DNA of 64,000 nt, taken from contig JAUNGE010000012.1 in NCBI GenBank assembly GCA_030524675.1, positions 17,104-81,103 on the forward strand, in the 5' to 3' direction. The DNA is from a bacterium (lineage in GTDB: Bacteria; Bacillota; Clostridia; Lachnospirales; Lachnospiraceae). Shown in pieces: positions 1-9,484 of this stretch. A program made the translations under genes and the position numbers. Positions within the stretch are counted from its first letter, which is position 1, and every line of letters starts with the position of its first letter. The notes under the pieces are model-generated. The model searched no databases, was not told the origin of the DNA, and was given only the letters and a program-made list of their open reading frames with translations.

Positions 1-394
1 GCTCTGTTGTCAGCCATTTGGTTCTGGTTTGCGGACGCATTTCCAGCGGTGTTCCCTGCACAAACAGGTGCTGCTTTCCACTGTGTATGCACTCCATTCC
101 TGCTTTTTCCATCACATCATATAAAGTATCCATGCCTTCTTTTACCTTGGCATATGGCTTTTCTGACGGAATCCATCCGTTCACCAGGCTTCCATTGACT
201 CCTGGATAGGTCCCCGTGAACAGCGCGCCTCTGGCAGGAACGCAGAGAGGGCTGGCACAATACATATTTGAAAAAACAATGCTGTCCTGCATCAATTCAT
301 CTATATGGGGAGTATAGCCCTTCCCCAGTACGTCATAGCGCAGCTGATCTGCGAGCAGGACGATACAGTTTGGACGGTTCTCTGTTTTGCTCAT
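1..394 (-). CDS. Sulfatase (type I, formylglycine-dependent), N-terminal part, cut by window edge
   Basis: The reading frame starts at an ATG at 394 on the minus strand, behind an AGGAG ribosome binding site, and runs off the window at base 1, so only about 131 residues are seen. It begins MSKTENRPNCIVLLADQLR; the ADQLRYD stretch is the N-terminal metal-binding segment of the family. The sulfatase signature C-x-P-x-R is present as CVPAR (Cys51, Pro53, Arg55). Cys51 would be oxidised to formylglycine by an anaerobic radical-SAM maturase, which is not in this window. It is the last gene of a minus-strand operon, 17 bases after an AraC regulator. With the heparinase and GH88 genes nearby, the likely substrates are sulfated uronic-acid glycans. 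The exact sulfate position cannot be told from this fragment. No signal peptide is visible, so a cytoplasmic enzyme acting on imported sugars is likely. Confidence 0.88.
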   Translation of the reverse strand, partial: MSKTENRPNCIVLLADQLRYDVLGKGYTPHIDELMQDSIVFSNMYCASPLCVPARGALFTGTYPGVNGSLVNGWIPSEKPYAKVKEGMDTLYDVMEKAGMECIHSGKQHLFVQGTPLEMRPQTRTKWLTTE

Positions 395-411
395 GTTTTG
401 TTTTTCTCCTT

Positions 412-2706
412 TTATTGTTCCGATTTTTCTGCAAAGCCGTTCTTTTTATATTGATATGGAGTGGTCCCATACGTTTCTTTAAAGATTTTGATAAAATATT
501 GAGAAGAATTGTATCCTAGCTTCTGCGCAATCTCTTTTACATTATAATTTTCTTTCATCAGCTGGACGGCGCGCTCCATTTTCTGCTTTTTCACATACTC
601 CGTATATCCCTCGCCCATGACCTGTTTAAACACACGGCTCAGTACATCAGGGCGCATGGAAAACTGGTCGCAGAGAAAATCCAGGGAGATATCGTTTTCC
701 AGATTTTCGTCAATCAGCTGTATCAGCTTGGTCTTGATGTCGCCGTCTTCATCCACCTGCCTGCGCTTCTGGCGAATATTTTTCAGTAAAATTTCGCAGA
801 CATCATTCATCCATTCCTCGAACTGGTCGAGGGTCTGAATCCTTTTGTAGTATTCTCTGAGATCATATCCATACATGACCCACATATCCAGGTTGCGGTG
901 CTGCATCACCTGGTAAATCAATGTCACCAGATCGCGCAGCGTAGAATGGCAGTATTCTATGGTATAATTTCCGTTTTTGAAAGAGACAGTCAACATCTCT
1001 AGGTGCAATTTAAATTCCAGCAGATTTTCACTGTTGATGTCTTTTTCCATGGATTCAAACAGCTTTAGATGGCTTCCGGAATCTTTCCTCTTTCCGATTT
1101 GAATGTCCTCGTAGCGCAAAAGTGCCTGCTCCCAGAAAATAAACCGGTATTTGACCGCATCGCACACGGAGCGGTAGGATTTTCGGATACCATCTTTTTC
1201 TGTCTTTACAAGACTTCCCACTGTCACCAGGCAGTTTCCGAGACAGGAGCAAAAGCGCGCGTGCACCTCCTGAAGAATGGTTTCATCGTCCTCTTCCTTG
1301 AAGTTGACAACGGCAACCAGCTCACCTTTCTCCATCGTTGTCAGCATAACATGATAAGGAGGAATCGTTTCTCCCATAAAGGAGGATTTCTGGAGCGGAG
1401 AAGATTGGTTTGGTATTTGAGAAGACGGACTGTGTATCTGAGAAAAATGAGTCTGTATCTGCTCGACGGAATATCTCTCCAGAGCGCCTTCTTCCTTCTG
1501 TATCACCCACACACGGCAGGAATCATATTCCAGATAGGCTTCCAGAACTTGCACAGCCTGACATGCGTCTTCCGATTTGCGGTTCAGCAGCAGAGCGCGG
1601 ACGGCGCTTTGAAAACGCAGGTCTTTGGATGAATTCGCTGTATCATGGAGCGTCAAAATTTCTTCCTGCAGCTGCTTTAAGGAACTGTCAAAACTCTTGT
1701 TGTCCGGATGGATTGTCACACCAGCTTCTTGTGACAAATCCACCAGTTTTTCCCTGTAAATATAGCTGCTGTAATAGGAGACAATCATAAGCAGAGCAAT
1801 GTTAAACACAATGGAAAGCAGAAAATTCAGCAGAAATACATGGTTTTTGATATTGATATCCGCATACAGGACAGAGTCAGCCATGCTGTATGTATATTGA
1901 AGCATCGTTGTCGGTGAAGTATAGGAAAGAATGGTTATCTCATTTCCCATCTCTTCCTCAGATATGGGAGACTCATAAAGCACCCGCCCATCTACTGCGT
2001 TTACCAGCAGCTGCCCTGTTTTCTCGTCCACATAATCCGAGAAAACATCTGTCGAAAGGTGAACAGCCATTACAATGCCATTCCCCTGCCATCTGGGCTG
2101 GGAAATCCGGCTGATGTAGGAGAGCACCGGTTCCTGAAGCGGGTACGTATTGCTGGATTCTGGCATAAAATACAGATTTTTGTCCTGCTGCGCAAATTCC
2201 TCATACCATGGCAGGTATTTGTGAATTTCCTCCTTCTCTGCCAGAAAATGCACATTCGCAAATCCTGTGACAACAGTTCCAGTATTTTCATAGTATACAT
2301 CCATACTTCTAATAAATGGATAGGAAGTCTGAATGGATTGAAGACGGTATACCAATTCCATCGTCTCCTCAGCTTTGCCCGCAATCATCTCTTCTTGAGG
2401 TTTTAAAACAGATTCGTTCTGTCGTGTCTGAGAAAAATACAGTTTCGGTATATTGTAAATCGTCTGCATAATCTGCTGGTCGATATTGTGAATAGCCATG
2501 TCTGTGATTTTCTGATTGTAGGATAAAAAACTTTCCAGATAAGTCTTTTTGCTGTTGTTGTGAAAAACAATATAATTAAATAAAGAGAGCGCTGTAATGC
2601 TGAATAAATTGATTCCTAAAATCAACGAAAAAATAGAAAATCTGGATATTTTTCCAAACTCAAACCATTTTCCAGTTCCTTTTCCAGTACGAAATCGTTT
2701 CTCCAT
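412..2706 (-). CDS. Membrane-anchored AraC-family transcriptional regulator
   Basis: 764 residues. A transmembrane segment lies near residues 24-44, followed by an extracytoplasmic sensor region of about 245 residues and a second transmembrane segment near 290-313. A cytoplasmic linker then leads to a C-terminal AraC-type double helix-turn-helix (about 665-757, including SLDFLCDQFSMRPDVLSRVF and the second-helix region VKEIAQKLGYNSSQYFIKIF). This layout is the one-component YtdP/YesS-like type that Firmicutes place in polysaccharide loci to sense extracellular oligosaccharides. It sits between the LplC-type permease and the sulfatase on the same strand, so it probably activates this operon and the divergent heparinase operon; the regulatory link is inferred. 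The ligand cannot be read from the sequence. Confidence 0.9.
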   Translation of the reverse strand: MEKRFRTGKGTGKWFEFGKISRFSIFSLILGINLFSITALSLFNYIVFHNNSKKTYLESFLSYNQKITDMAIHNIDQQIMQTIYNIPKLYFSQTRQNESVLKPQEEMIAGKAEETMELVYRLQSIQTSYPFIRSMDVYYENTGTVVTGFANVHFLAEKEEIHKYLPWYEEFAQQDKNLYFMPESSNTYPLQEPVLSYISRISQPRWQGNGIVMAVHLSTDVFSDYVDEKTGQLLVNAVDGRVLYESPISEEEMGNEITILSYTSPTTMLQYTYSMADSVLYADINIKNHVFLLNFLLSIVFNIALLMIVSYYSSYIYREKLVDLSQEAGVTIHPDNKSFDSSLKQLQEEILTLHDTANSSKDLRFQSAVRALLLNRKSEDACQAVQVLEAYLEYDSCRVWVIQKEEGALERYSVEQIQTHFSQIHSPSSQIPNQSSPLQKSSFMGETIPPYHVMLTTMEKGELVAVVNFKEEDDETILQEVHARFCSCLGNCLVTVGSLVKTEKDGIRKSYRSVCDAVKYRFIFWEQALLRYEDIQIGKRKDSGSHLKLFESMEKDINSENLLEFKLHLEMLTVSFKNGNYTIEYCHSTLRDLVTLIYQVMQHRNLDMWVMYGYDLREYYKRIQTLDQFEEWMNDVCEILLKNIRQKRRQVDEDGDIKTKLIQLIDENLENDISLDFLCDQFSMRPDVLSRVFKQVMGEGYTEYVKKQKMERAVQLMKENYNVKEIAQKLGYNSSQYFIKIFKETYGTTPYQYKKNGFAEKSEQ

Positions 2707-2915
2707 CTCTAACCTTCCTTTTTGCTATCAAAAATTGACATATGTTTAAGGTAGCATAGAGAATATAAAAATACAATCAGCAATTATTTGTAAAATGTTA
2801 CTTTTTTGTGGGGATTTCTTTCGCAAAAATCTGCTGCATGGCAGTGTATGTGTCAGCAGGCGCCGCCATGCAGGTCTCGAGGAAGGAGAGATGGGCCGTA
2901 TGGAAGGATTCGGAT

Positions 2916-3806
2916 TTATCCTTTTACAGACCCCACAATCATACCTTTCACGAAGTATTTCTGGAGGAACGGATACGTACATACAATCGGAATCAGAGAC
3001 AGAATCAGAGCTGCCATTTTCATAGTCTCTGTGTGAACAATCACCTCCGTCACCGCCTCCATATCGGCGGTTCTCCCGTTTGTTAGGATTGTCTGGAGCA
3101 CATATTGGAGTACATACAGGCCGTTTTTTGTCACATACAGCATATTGTCCATCCAGGAGTTCCAGTGCTGCACACAGTACCACAGAGAAATGGTGGCCAC
3201 AACCGGCGCAGACAGCGGCAGATAAATCCGAAACAGCACAGTCATATTGGACGCTCCGTCAATTTTAGCGGATTCTTCCAGTGCCGCAGGAATTCCCATA
3301 AAGAAATTTCTGGTGATAATCAGAGCAAATCCCGTAATCAGGCACGGCAGGATGTATACCAGGAATTTGTTCGTCAATCCGAGATTTTTAATCAGAAGAT
3401 ATTTTGGGATCATACCGCCGGAAAAATACATGGTAAATACCACAAACATCATCAGTCCTTTTCGATAGGGAAGGTTGGTTTTTGCCAGCGGATATGCTGT
3501 GAGCATAGTCACCAGCACACCGCATGTGGTCCCAAGAATTGTTCTGGCAATGGTAATCAGATAACTGTGCCAGAAATTGTCATTGTTTGCAATTTCTATA
3601 TAACCGGAAAAGTCAAATTTTGTCGGAATCAGGTGAAATCCGGTCGCATTGACAACGGAAGCCGGACTCATGGAAATGGTGATAACCTGCATAAACGGCA
3701 GACAGATGGAAATCACCAGTATCAGAGTAAATCCGTACGACAGAATATCCACAATCCAGTCTTCCGCAGACCGCTTTCTATGCTTTTTTGTTTTGCTCGC
3801 TTTCAT
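2916..3806 (-). CDS. Carbohydrate ABC transporter permease (LplC/YtcP type, MalG-like)
   Basis: 296 residues with six predicted transmembrane helices. The permease EAA loop is visible as EESAKIDGASNMTVLFRIYLP, which contacts the ATPase subunit. The protein ends in KYFVKGMIVGSVKG, a tail typical of the MalG-like permeases of the LplC/YtcP group. It follows the LplB-type permease after a 167-bp spacer containing direct repeats and precedes the AraC regulator. No ATPase is encoded in this operon, as is usual for oligosaccharide importers of Firmicutes that share one MsmX-type ATPase. Confidence 0.92.
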   Translation of the reverse strand: MKASKTKKHRKRSAEDWIVDILSYGFTLILVISICLPFMQVITISMSPASVVNATGFHLIPTKFDFSGYIEIANNDNFWHSYLITIARTILGTTCGVLVTMLTAYPLAKTNLPYRKGLMMFVVFTMYFSGGMIPKYLLIKNLGLTNKFLVYILPCLITGFALIITRNFFMGIPAALEESAKIDGASNMTVLFRIYLPLSAPVVATISLWYCVQHWNSWMDNMLYVTKNGLYVLQYVLQTILTNGRTADMEAVTEVIVHTETMKMAALILSLIPIVCTYPFLQKYFVKGMIVGSVKG

Positions 3807-3863
3807 TATGATGCATCCTTTCTGTTATTGTGTTTTTGACATATTGTATTTTGGATATATGAT

Positions 3864-3942
3864 ATATCATGTTTTTGAAATGTCGTATGTGGGGTATACT
3901 ATGTTTTTGGCATATCATGTTTTTGCAATATCATATGTGGGG
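3864..3942. repeat. Imperfect 31-bp direct repeat in permease-permease spacer
   Basis: Two 31-bp units, 3864-3894 and 3912-3942, match at 28 of 31 positions. Each starts ATATCATGTTTTTG and ends TATGTGGGG. A partial copy of the TATGTTTTTG core lies between them and another just upstream near 3830. The repeat occupies most of the 167-bp gap between the two permease genes. Confidence 0.8.
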
Positions 3943-3973
3943 GAATGGAATCATTTTTGCACCAAATCAGCAT

Positions 3974-4915
3974 TTACCATAATGCATAATCATTTGTTTT
4001 TCCTGCCACATAGTTTGTCAGCATAACCAATGCGAAAGAGATGATATTTTTAAATAAATCCACTGCTGTGGTGAAGCTGTACTGCATCTTCTGAATACCC
4101 ATACGGTATACAAAGGTTGAGATGACATCTCCCACAGAATAGGTAGTAGGGGTCAGGAAGTTATAGACCTGCTCAAAACTGTCATTCAGGATTTTTCCAG
4201 ATTCCATAATCAACATAACTGTGATAATCGGGACCAGTGCCGGCAGCGTCACATGAATGATTTTTCCGATTCTTCCGGCTCCGTCCATCTCTGCCGCCTC
4301 GTACAGAGTAGGATCTACCGATGTCACAGCTGCCAGATAGACAATCGATCCCCATCCGATTGATTTCCATAAATCAGAAAGTACCAGAACGCCGCGGAAA
4401 TACCGGCTGTCCGCCACGAAAAATATAGGTTCCAGTCCCAGGTTCTGCAGGAGAATATTGATAGGGCCTCTGGACGGGGACAGAAATTCAATGATAATAC
4501 CAGATACCACAACCCATGACACAAAATGCGGAAGATAGGAGACGGACTGTGCCAGTTTTTTAAATTTCAGATGTTTGATTTCGTTTAATGCCAGACACAG
4601 AAGAATCGGGGCCGGAAAACATACTGCCAGCTTGTACAGGCTGATAATGATCGTATTTCTGAAGACAGACAGAAAAAACGGGTCTGAAAATAGTTTCAGA
4701 AAATGTTTCATTCCCACCCATTCACTGCCGTGGATGCCTTTTAACGGATAGTAATCCTGAAAGGCGATCAGCAGCCCATACATGGGCCCATAGCAGAAAA
4801 TCAGAAAAAATAAAAGGCCAGGAATCAACATGATGTAATATTCTTTATAAATTTTCATATTTGTAAGAAACCCCTTTTTGGGAGAGGGTACTGCTTTTTT
4901 CTTTGATTTTGTCAA
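3974..4915 (-). CDS. Carbohydrate ABC transporter permease (LplB/YteP type, MalF-like)
   Basis: 313 residues, six predicted transmembrane helices and a short basic N-terminus (MTKSKKKAVPSPKKG). The EAA loop is readable as LYEAAEMDGAGRIGKIIHVTLP. The sequence GPMYGLLIAFQDYYPLKG after the first helix is characteristic of LplB/YteP permeases that import oligosaccharides. An AGGAGGAAG ribosome binding site precedes the ATG. It is separated from the upstream binding-protein gene by a 133-bp spacer with a strong hairpin. It pairs with the permease downstream to form the membrane channel. Confidence 0.92.
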   Translation of the reverse strand: MTKSKKKAVPSPKKGFLTNMKIYKEYYIMLIPGLLFFLIFCYGPMYGLLIAFQDYYPLKGIHGSEWVGMKHFLKLFSDPFFLSVFRNTIIISLYKLAVCFPAPILLCLALNEIKHLKFKKLAQSVSYLPHFVSWVVVSGIIIEFLSPSRGPINILLQNLGLEPIFFVADSRYFRGVLVLSDLWKSIGWGSIVYLAAVTSVDPTLYEAAEMDGAGRIGKIIHVTLPALVPIITVMLIMESGKILNDSFEQVYNFLTPTTYSVGDVISTFVYRMGIQKMQYSFTTAVDLFKNIISFALVMLTNYVAGKTNDYALW

Positions 4916-4958
4916 ATTTTTCTTCCTCCTTTTTCGGAAACGGAATCCATGATATAGA

Positions 4959-4991
4959 AAAGGTACTGTGCTATCTCATAACAGTACCTTT
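4959..4991 (-). terminator. Intercistronic hairpin between binding-protein and permease genes
   Basis: The 11-bp arms AAAGGTACTGT (4959-4969) and ACAGTACCTTT (4981-4991) are perfectly complementary around an 11-nt loop. Read on the minus strand the hairpin is followed by TTTTC. It lies downstream of the lipoprotein gene and upstream of the permeases, where a partial terminator or 3'-end stabiliser would give more binding protein than permease. Confidence 0.7.
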
Positions 4992-5048
4992 CCATGTTTC
5001 ATCATCTTATTTTCTCATTCACACATATCAATACTGCCGTAATGGTTT

Positions 5049-6698
5049 TTACTGCTTTATCGCTGCCATTTTTGCCGCATAGGCTTCCTGTACTGCCTTT
5101 TCAGCAGCTTCGCCGCCGGCTTTCTTGAATTCTTCTACATAAGTATCAAAATAATCCAGTGGTTTTGCACCGCTTATCATGTCAAAGTAAGCCTGCTCTG
5201 TCAGTGTATCCAGTGTTGCAATCACGTCAGAGAATTCTTTTACTGGAGGTGCGTTAAAACGATAATATCCATTTCCTGTTACTTCCTTACAGAATGTATC
5301 TTTTTTCGGTGTTACCATTTCTGTGTACATTTTTGTGCTTCCAAAGTCACACTGAAGAACACCCTCTTTGCGCACCTCTACTCCATCCATCAGACGAACA
5401 GGTCCATTCTCTGTCATCTCGTAATGTTTTCCCTCAATTCCCAGATTTACCAGTTTGATGTAATCTACATCTGTATAGTATGCGTCCAGCATCTCCAAAA
5501 ATTTTTCTATTTTTTTGGGGTCTTCAGCTGCCTTTGTGGTGATGCAGGTCAATTTTCCAAGTTTGCTCCATGCCTCTGTTCCGGATTTTCCGTCAGGGCC
5601 AATCGGAGCTGGTCCAAATACAATATCAGCATCTGGATTTAATCCCTTTAATTCTTTCATACAGATTGCCCAGTTCTTTTCATCGCTGGTATCCGTGCTT
5701 GCAAACAGATAGTGGGTTGGCTGTGCACAGGTAAGACCGATCTTATCATTCATAAAGGAATGGGACAGCCATGCATATCCGCCATGGTTCTCACCGGTAA
5801 TGAACTCTTTGTCAATAATACCTTTTTCGTACCAGCTGTGAAGAAGTGTCAACGCTTCCTTTGCTTCTGGTCTGATAAATGGAAAAAATGGAACATTGTC
5901 CTCGCCAAGCTGCATCTCCTCTACTGTAAAACCTGGAAATCCGCCTGTCACACAGCGCAGGCCATATGCACCAAATACAGCACCAAAAGCTCTCTCTGCC
6001 ATACCTGCTGTATCTCTCTTTCCGTTGCCGTCCGGATCCTGCTCCACGAATGCTGTCAGAACTTCCTCATATTCTTCCAGAGTTTCGGGAACATCCAGTC
6101 CCAGCTTATCCAGCCAGTCTTTTCTCCAGATCATAGCCATTGGATACACGGTTGCTGAATTGACAATACCATAGTTCTTTCCATTATAAGCCATCAGACT
6201 CCATGCGGAAGGATCGCCGAGGTCATCGATGGCCTTGCTGTAGTTCGGCGCTTTCTCACGTACCAGGTCCAGCGGCAGCTCTGCCACGATTCCGCCATCT
6301 ACATAAGTAGGAAGAAGAGATAAATTGTCAATGACCAGCACATCCGGCATCTCGCCGCCGGCAAAGCGCACATTCAGATTTTCCTGGAAATTGTTCGAAT
6401 CTACATACCATGCTTTCAAATCAATGTTAAATTTCTCCTCAATCATCTTGACAACTTCTGCGTCGTCATCTACTTCTGCGGAAGTCTGGCCGCCGAGCCA
6501 GGCCAGCTGTACTGGTTCTTCCTGTTCCTGTACGCCTGCACTTGTCTGCGTGTTGCCCGCCTGTGTGATTTCTGTCTGTACAGTTGTTCCGGACGTTGTC
6601 GTCTGTGTGGTATTGCTGGAACCACATCCCGTCAGTGCGGAGAATGCTATGACAGATACCAGGGCACCAGCTGCAAAACGTCTTGTCTTTTTCTTCAT
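5049..6698 (-). CDS. Extracellular solute-binding lipoprotein (LplA-like, carbohydrate ABC importer)
   Basis: About 549 residues. The start chosen is the ATG at 6698 (MKKKTRRFAAGAL), because GAGAGGAAG stands 8 bases before it; an in-frame ATG at 6731 has no such site. The N-terminus has basic residues, a hydrophobic stretch and the lipobox LTGC, so this is a lipoprotein processed at Cys. The length and the DPKKIEKFLEMLDAYYTD region fit family 1 binding proteins of the LplA/YtcQ type. First gene of the minus-strand import operon and divergent from the heparinase gene. Its ligand is probably an oligosaccharide released from a sulfated or uronic-acid glycan; this is inferred from neighbours only. 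Confidence 0.92.
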   Translation of the reverse strand: MKKKTRRFAAGALVSVIAFSALTGCGSSNTTQTTTSGTTVQTEITQAGNTQTSAGVQEQEEPVQLAWLGGQTSAEVDDDAEVVKMIEEKFNIDLKAWYVDSNNFQENLNVRFAGGEMPDVLVIDNLSLLPTYVDGGIVAELPLDLVREKAPNYSKAIDDLGDPSAWSLMAYNGKNYGIVNSATVYPMAMIWRKDWLDKLGLDVPETLEEYEEVLTAFVEQDPDGNGKRDTAGMAERAFGAVFGAYGLRCVTGGFPGFTVEEMQLGEDNVPFFPFIRPEAKEALTLLHSWYEKGIIDKEFITGENHGGYAWLSHSFMNDKIGLTCAQPTHYLFASTDTSDEKNWAICMKELKGLNPDADIVFGPAPIGPDGKSGTEAWSKLGKLTCITTKAAEDPKKIEKFLEMLDAYYTDVDYIKLVNLGIEGKHYEMTENGPVRLMDGVEVRKEGVLQCDFGSTKMYTEMVTPKKDTFCKEVTGNGYYRFNAPPVKEFSDVIATLDTLTEQAYFDMISGAKPLDYFDTYVEEFKKAGGEAAEKAVQEAYAAKMAAIKQ

Positions 6699-7239
6699 AA
6701 TTTTTGTCTTCCTCTCTTTCTGAATGCTCATTTAACATTTGAATTTCAAGTTGTTTCCTTTTTTTCTTTTAATTTTTCCTTTTAAAAGATTTCTGTTTTT
6801 CGTGTTGTTTAGGCTTTCTTATAGGAAAATCACAGAAAAATTTAAAACTATTTTTGGCGCCTTCCATTTGATTTTTAAATTTTTTGTGTAGCCTTTGCTA
6901 TGTCAGAATCGTATCACAGGGATTTGCGTTTTACAATTCGCATTTTTTTGTGAAATATCTTTTTTTTGTGAGCCTTTTTTGACGGTCTTTCTTTGGAGTC
7001 TTTTTCTGCTTTTTGCTGTTTTACAGGCATTTTTCTCCTCTATTTCTCTCAAAAAAGTGACCTTTCTTCTTTTTTTCTCTTTTATTTCCTGTCATATTTT
7101 CTCTTCTTTTTTCCCATCAGATTCCTTCTTTCAATTATGTGCCATTTCACAAAAAAGTGTCATTGAAGTACTGTTTTTTCCTCTTTATACTGTTTTTATA
7201 AGAAAACCTTACACTTATATATTAGGAGGAGAAATTACT
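6699..7239. other. Divergent intergenic region, T-rich on the plus strand
   Basis: This 541-bp gap separates the binding-lipoprotein gene from the heparinase gene. The stretch 6930-7200 is strikingly T-rich on the plus strand. It contains a plus-strand promoter at 7163-7191. An open frame continues upstream from the heparinase gene to 6895, but it encodes a low-complexity Phe-rich peptide and has no ribosome binding site. No minus-strand promoter of good quality was found, as expected if the AraC protein is an activator. Confidence 0.6.
7163..7191 (+). promoter_or_regulatory. Sigma-A type promoter for the heparinase operon
   Basis: TTGAAG (7163-7168), 17-nt spacer, TATACT (7186-7191). Transcription would start near 7198, about 40 bases before the heparinase ATG. 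Confidence 0.6.
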
Positions 7240-9417
7240 ATGCAGATACCTGTTGATGAACGTGCAGTAAGCGATGAACAGTTTTTTCAGGCTTTGGATT
7301 TGGAGTATCCAGGCATGGAGACCGTGAAAAATGAGTATCAAAATGGACAGACAGACAAAGCAAAAAAGGCACTGCTTGAGTATTTTGAACACAGAAATCA
7401 GGTACATTACCTGTTCGATTCCCGTATGCTTCCTCTGACTCCGATTGATACGGACGAAAATCCATATTCATTTCAGGCATCCCTTGGATTGTCTGGCAGC
7501 CTGAAAGAGTTTTGTCTCTATGCCGGAAAGAAGATGATGGACTATGTGTATGTCATTCCTGGAAAAGGGCGGGGAGAAGTAGATTTGGGAGAGCATTTCT
7601 GTCATCCCATCCATTTTAGTTTTATCAGAGATAAGGACAAAAAGAAAAATAATCTCAATCTCTTTGTGCGGGGAACCAGTTTCGAGTATCTCTATGTCCT
7701 GTATCATGAAACGGGGGATGTACGGGTCCTGGAGCGCTTTGAAGAGCTGCTTCGCCTGTTTTTTGACACATACCCTCTCACCATCTGCAACACAGCGGCA
7801 GATGCGGCGAGATTTCAGTTTGAAGATGACCGCGATGTGATGAGTGCCGGTTTTTTGACCCTGACCTACACAAGCATGCTATATACCCGTGTTCCTTATG
7901 AGATAGATCCGGAACTTGCCTTCGGTATTTTAAAACGGCTGTGGTTTATCGGAATTCAGTTCCGCCGTTTTGATACCGATACATACCGCCCTTACAATCA
8001 TCATATGTGGGAAAGAGGACTGGTTCCCTTTATTCTTGGGACCATGTTTCCGGAAATCCCTGCATTCCGTCCCATGAAATCTATCGGCGCTTCTGTGGTT
8101 TGCCAGCATATCAGAGACGACTTCAATGAAGCCGGCGGCTACAATGAACATTCCATCGCGTACTGGTCCGGCGCAGCGCTCGGAGAGATGCTTTACCGTG
8201 GTACCTATCTGGCACGGCTGAATCAGGAAGTTCTGTTGGATGAAGAGTCGGAGAAGCGTCTGTATACGTCTTTTCAGGTTTTGGCACACATTGCTCCTCC
8301 TCAGAAGAAATATCCTTCTCTTGGAGACAATTATGGACCCGAAGTGGACCCTATCCTCAAAATCGGAATCCGCATGCTGAATCATCCGGCCTGCAGGGAG
8401 GTATGGAATATCCGCAATTCGATTCCTTCTGAGAAATCTGAAACAAAAGAGAGAATGGAGACAATGGAGGTGCATTCTGGAAGCGAACAGACCGAATTTC
8501 AGGCAGAAAGTGGGTTGGTCGGACTTGACTACTGCAGCGACCAGGCAGGTTTTGTCTGCGGCAAGAGCGGCTACGATGCAAATGCCAGCTATTTTTTGAT
8601 GTCGGCAAAAAACAACTGCGGCTACACAGGGCACAACCACATGGATATGCTCTCGCTGTTTTTCACCATACATGGAGTTTCCATTATGGATGAGCCGGAT
8701 TCCGGAAATCTGTATCACAATGTATGTCTCGGAAGTCCATACAGAGGCTTTATGTACAATATGACATCCCACAACACGGTGCTGGCATTTGGAAAGCCGA
8801 TTGCCCCCGATGCCATGTACGCGGACAGCTGGGGAGTCTACCGCCCAGACAGCCCTGTCACAGCCTATATCAGCAGGCCGGAAGGCATGTATGCGGAAGC
8901 CTATCATGATGCTTACACTTTCTGCCTTCACACCAGGCGGGTTCTGTTTCATCGCCAGAAGGGCATTGTCATTCAGGACAGGATAGACCGCGGAAACCGG
9001 TATCCGGCAGACCATATTCAGCGCTGGCATCTGGCAAAAGGGCTGAAAGCCACTGTACTGAATGAATCTGCCCTGCTTTTGACAGATGGCAATATCCAGG
9101 TACTTGGAATTTGGGATTATCCGACTTCCATCCGCCTGTATCAGGATACGTTTCTGTATCCAGAGATGGTTCAAAACCGCTCGGATTTGGCAACGGTATT
9201 GGATGTTTCTTTCCGAGGAGAAAAGGAAGAAACGCTGGATTATGCAGCTACTGTGTTGACTGCCGCTTTTCTGGATGTCACCGGATGCTCACTGGACGAA
9301 GGTTCTCTTGCCAAACTGTCCAGACAGCTTTTCTCTCTTATGGATGCCTCAGATATGGAGCAGGCCATTCAGGATTTTGACCAGCTGCATACGCCTGTTC
9401 CTGTATATCAGATGTAA
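7240..9417 (+). CDS. Heparinase II/III family polysaccharide lyase
   Basis: 725 residues from the ATG at 7240, which has a perfect AGGAGG ten bases upstream. The N-terminal half is a predicted alpha/alpha toroid, as expected of heparinase II/III proteins (the RPYNHHMWERGL and FNEAGGYNEHSIAYW segments carry likely active-site His/Tyr/Asn). The C-terminal beta-sheet domain carries the NCGYTGHNHMDMLSLF segment with conserved histidines. The family cleaves uronic-acid polysaccharides (heparin, heparan, alginate, related glycans) by beta-elimination and leaves a 4,5-unsaturated end. No signal peptide is visible, so it probably acts inside the cell on imported oligosaccharides. The next gene is a GH88 hydrolase that removes exactly such unsaturated uronates. 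Confidence 0.9.
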   Translation: MQIPVDERAVSDEQFFQALDLEYPGMETVKNEYQNGQTDKAKKALLEYFEHRNQVHYLFDSRMLPLTPIDTDENPYSFQASLGLSGSLKEFCLYAGKKMMDYVYVIPGKGRGEVDLGEHFCHPIHFSFIRDKDKKKNNLNLFVRGTSFEYLYVLYHETGDVRVLERFEELLRLFFDTYPLTICNTAADAARFQFEDDRDVMSAGFLTLTYTSMLYTRVPYEIDPELAFGILKRLWFIGIQFRRFDTDTYRPYNHHMWERGLVPFILGTMFPEIPAFRPMKSIGASVVCQHIRDDFNEAGGYNEHSIAYWSGAALGEMLYRGTYLARLNQEVLLDEESEKRLYTSFQVLAHIAPPQKKYPSLGDNYGPEVDPILKIGIRMLNHPACREVWNIRNSIPSEKSETKERMETMEVHSGSEQTEFQAESGLVGLDYCSDQAGFVCGKSGYDANASYFLMSAKNNCGYTGHNHMDMLSLFFTIHGVSIMDEPDSGNLYHNVCLGSPYRGFMYNMTSHNTVLAFGKPIAPDAMYADSWGVYRPDSPVTAYISRPEGMYAEAYHDAYTFCLHTRRVLFHRQKGIVIQDRIDRGNRYPADHIQRWHLAKGLKATVLNESALLLTDGNIQVLGIWDYPTSIRLYQDTFLYPEMVQNRSDLATVLDVSFRGEKEETLDYAATVLTAAFLDVTGCSLDEGSLAKLSRQLFSLMDASDMEQAIQDFDQLHTPVPVYQM

Positions 9418-9484
9418 AAAGTGAGTTAAGAAACAAGTCTTGAGCCAATGTAAGAAGAACAATAAGAAAGAAGGAATATATATT

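Noticed and set aside
6895..7239. Upstream extension of the heparinase frame
   Set aside because: It encodes a Phe/Ser-rich low-complexity stretch caused by T-rich DNA, and the perfect AGGAGG stands at 7223 before the internal ATG.
7930..9174. Minus-strand open frame of 414 codons inside the heparinase gene
   Set aside because: It is rich in His, Cys and Ile without any domain; the plus-strand gene explains the region.
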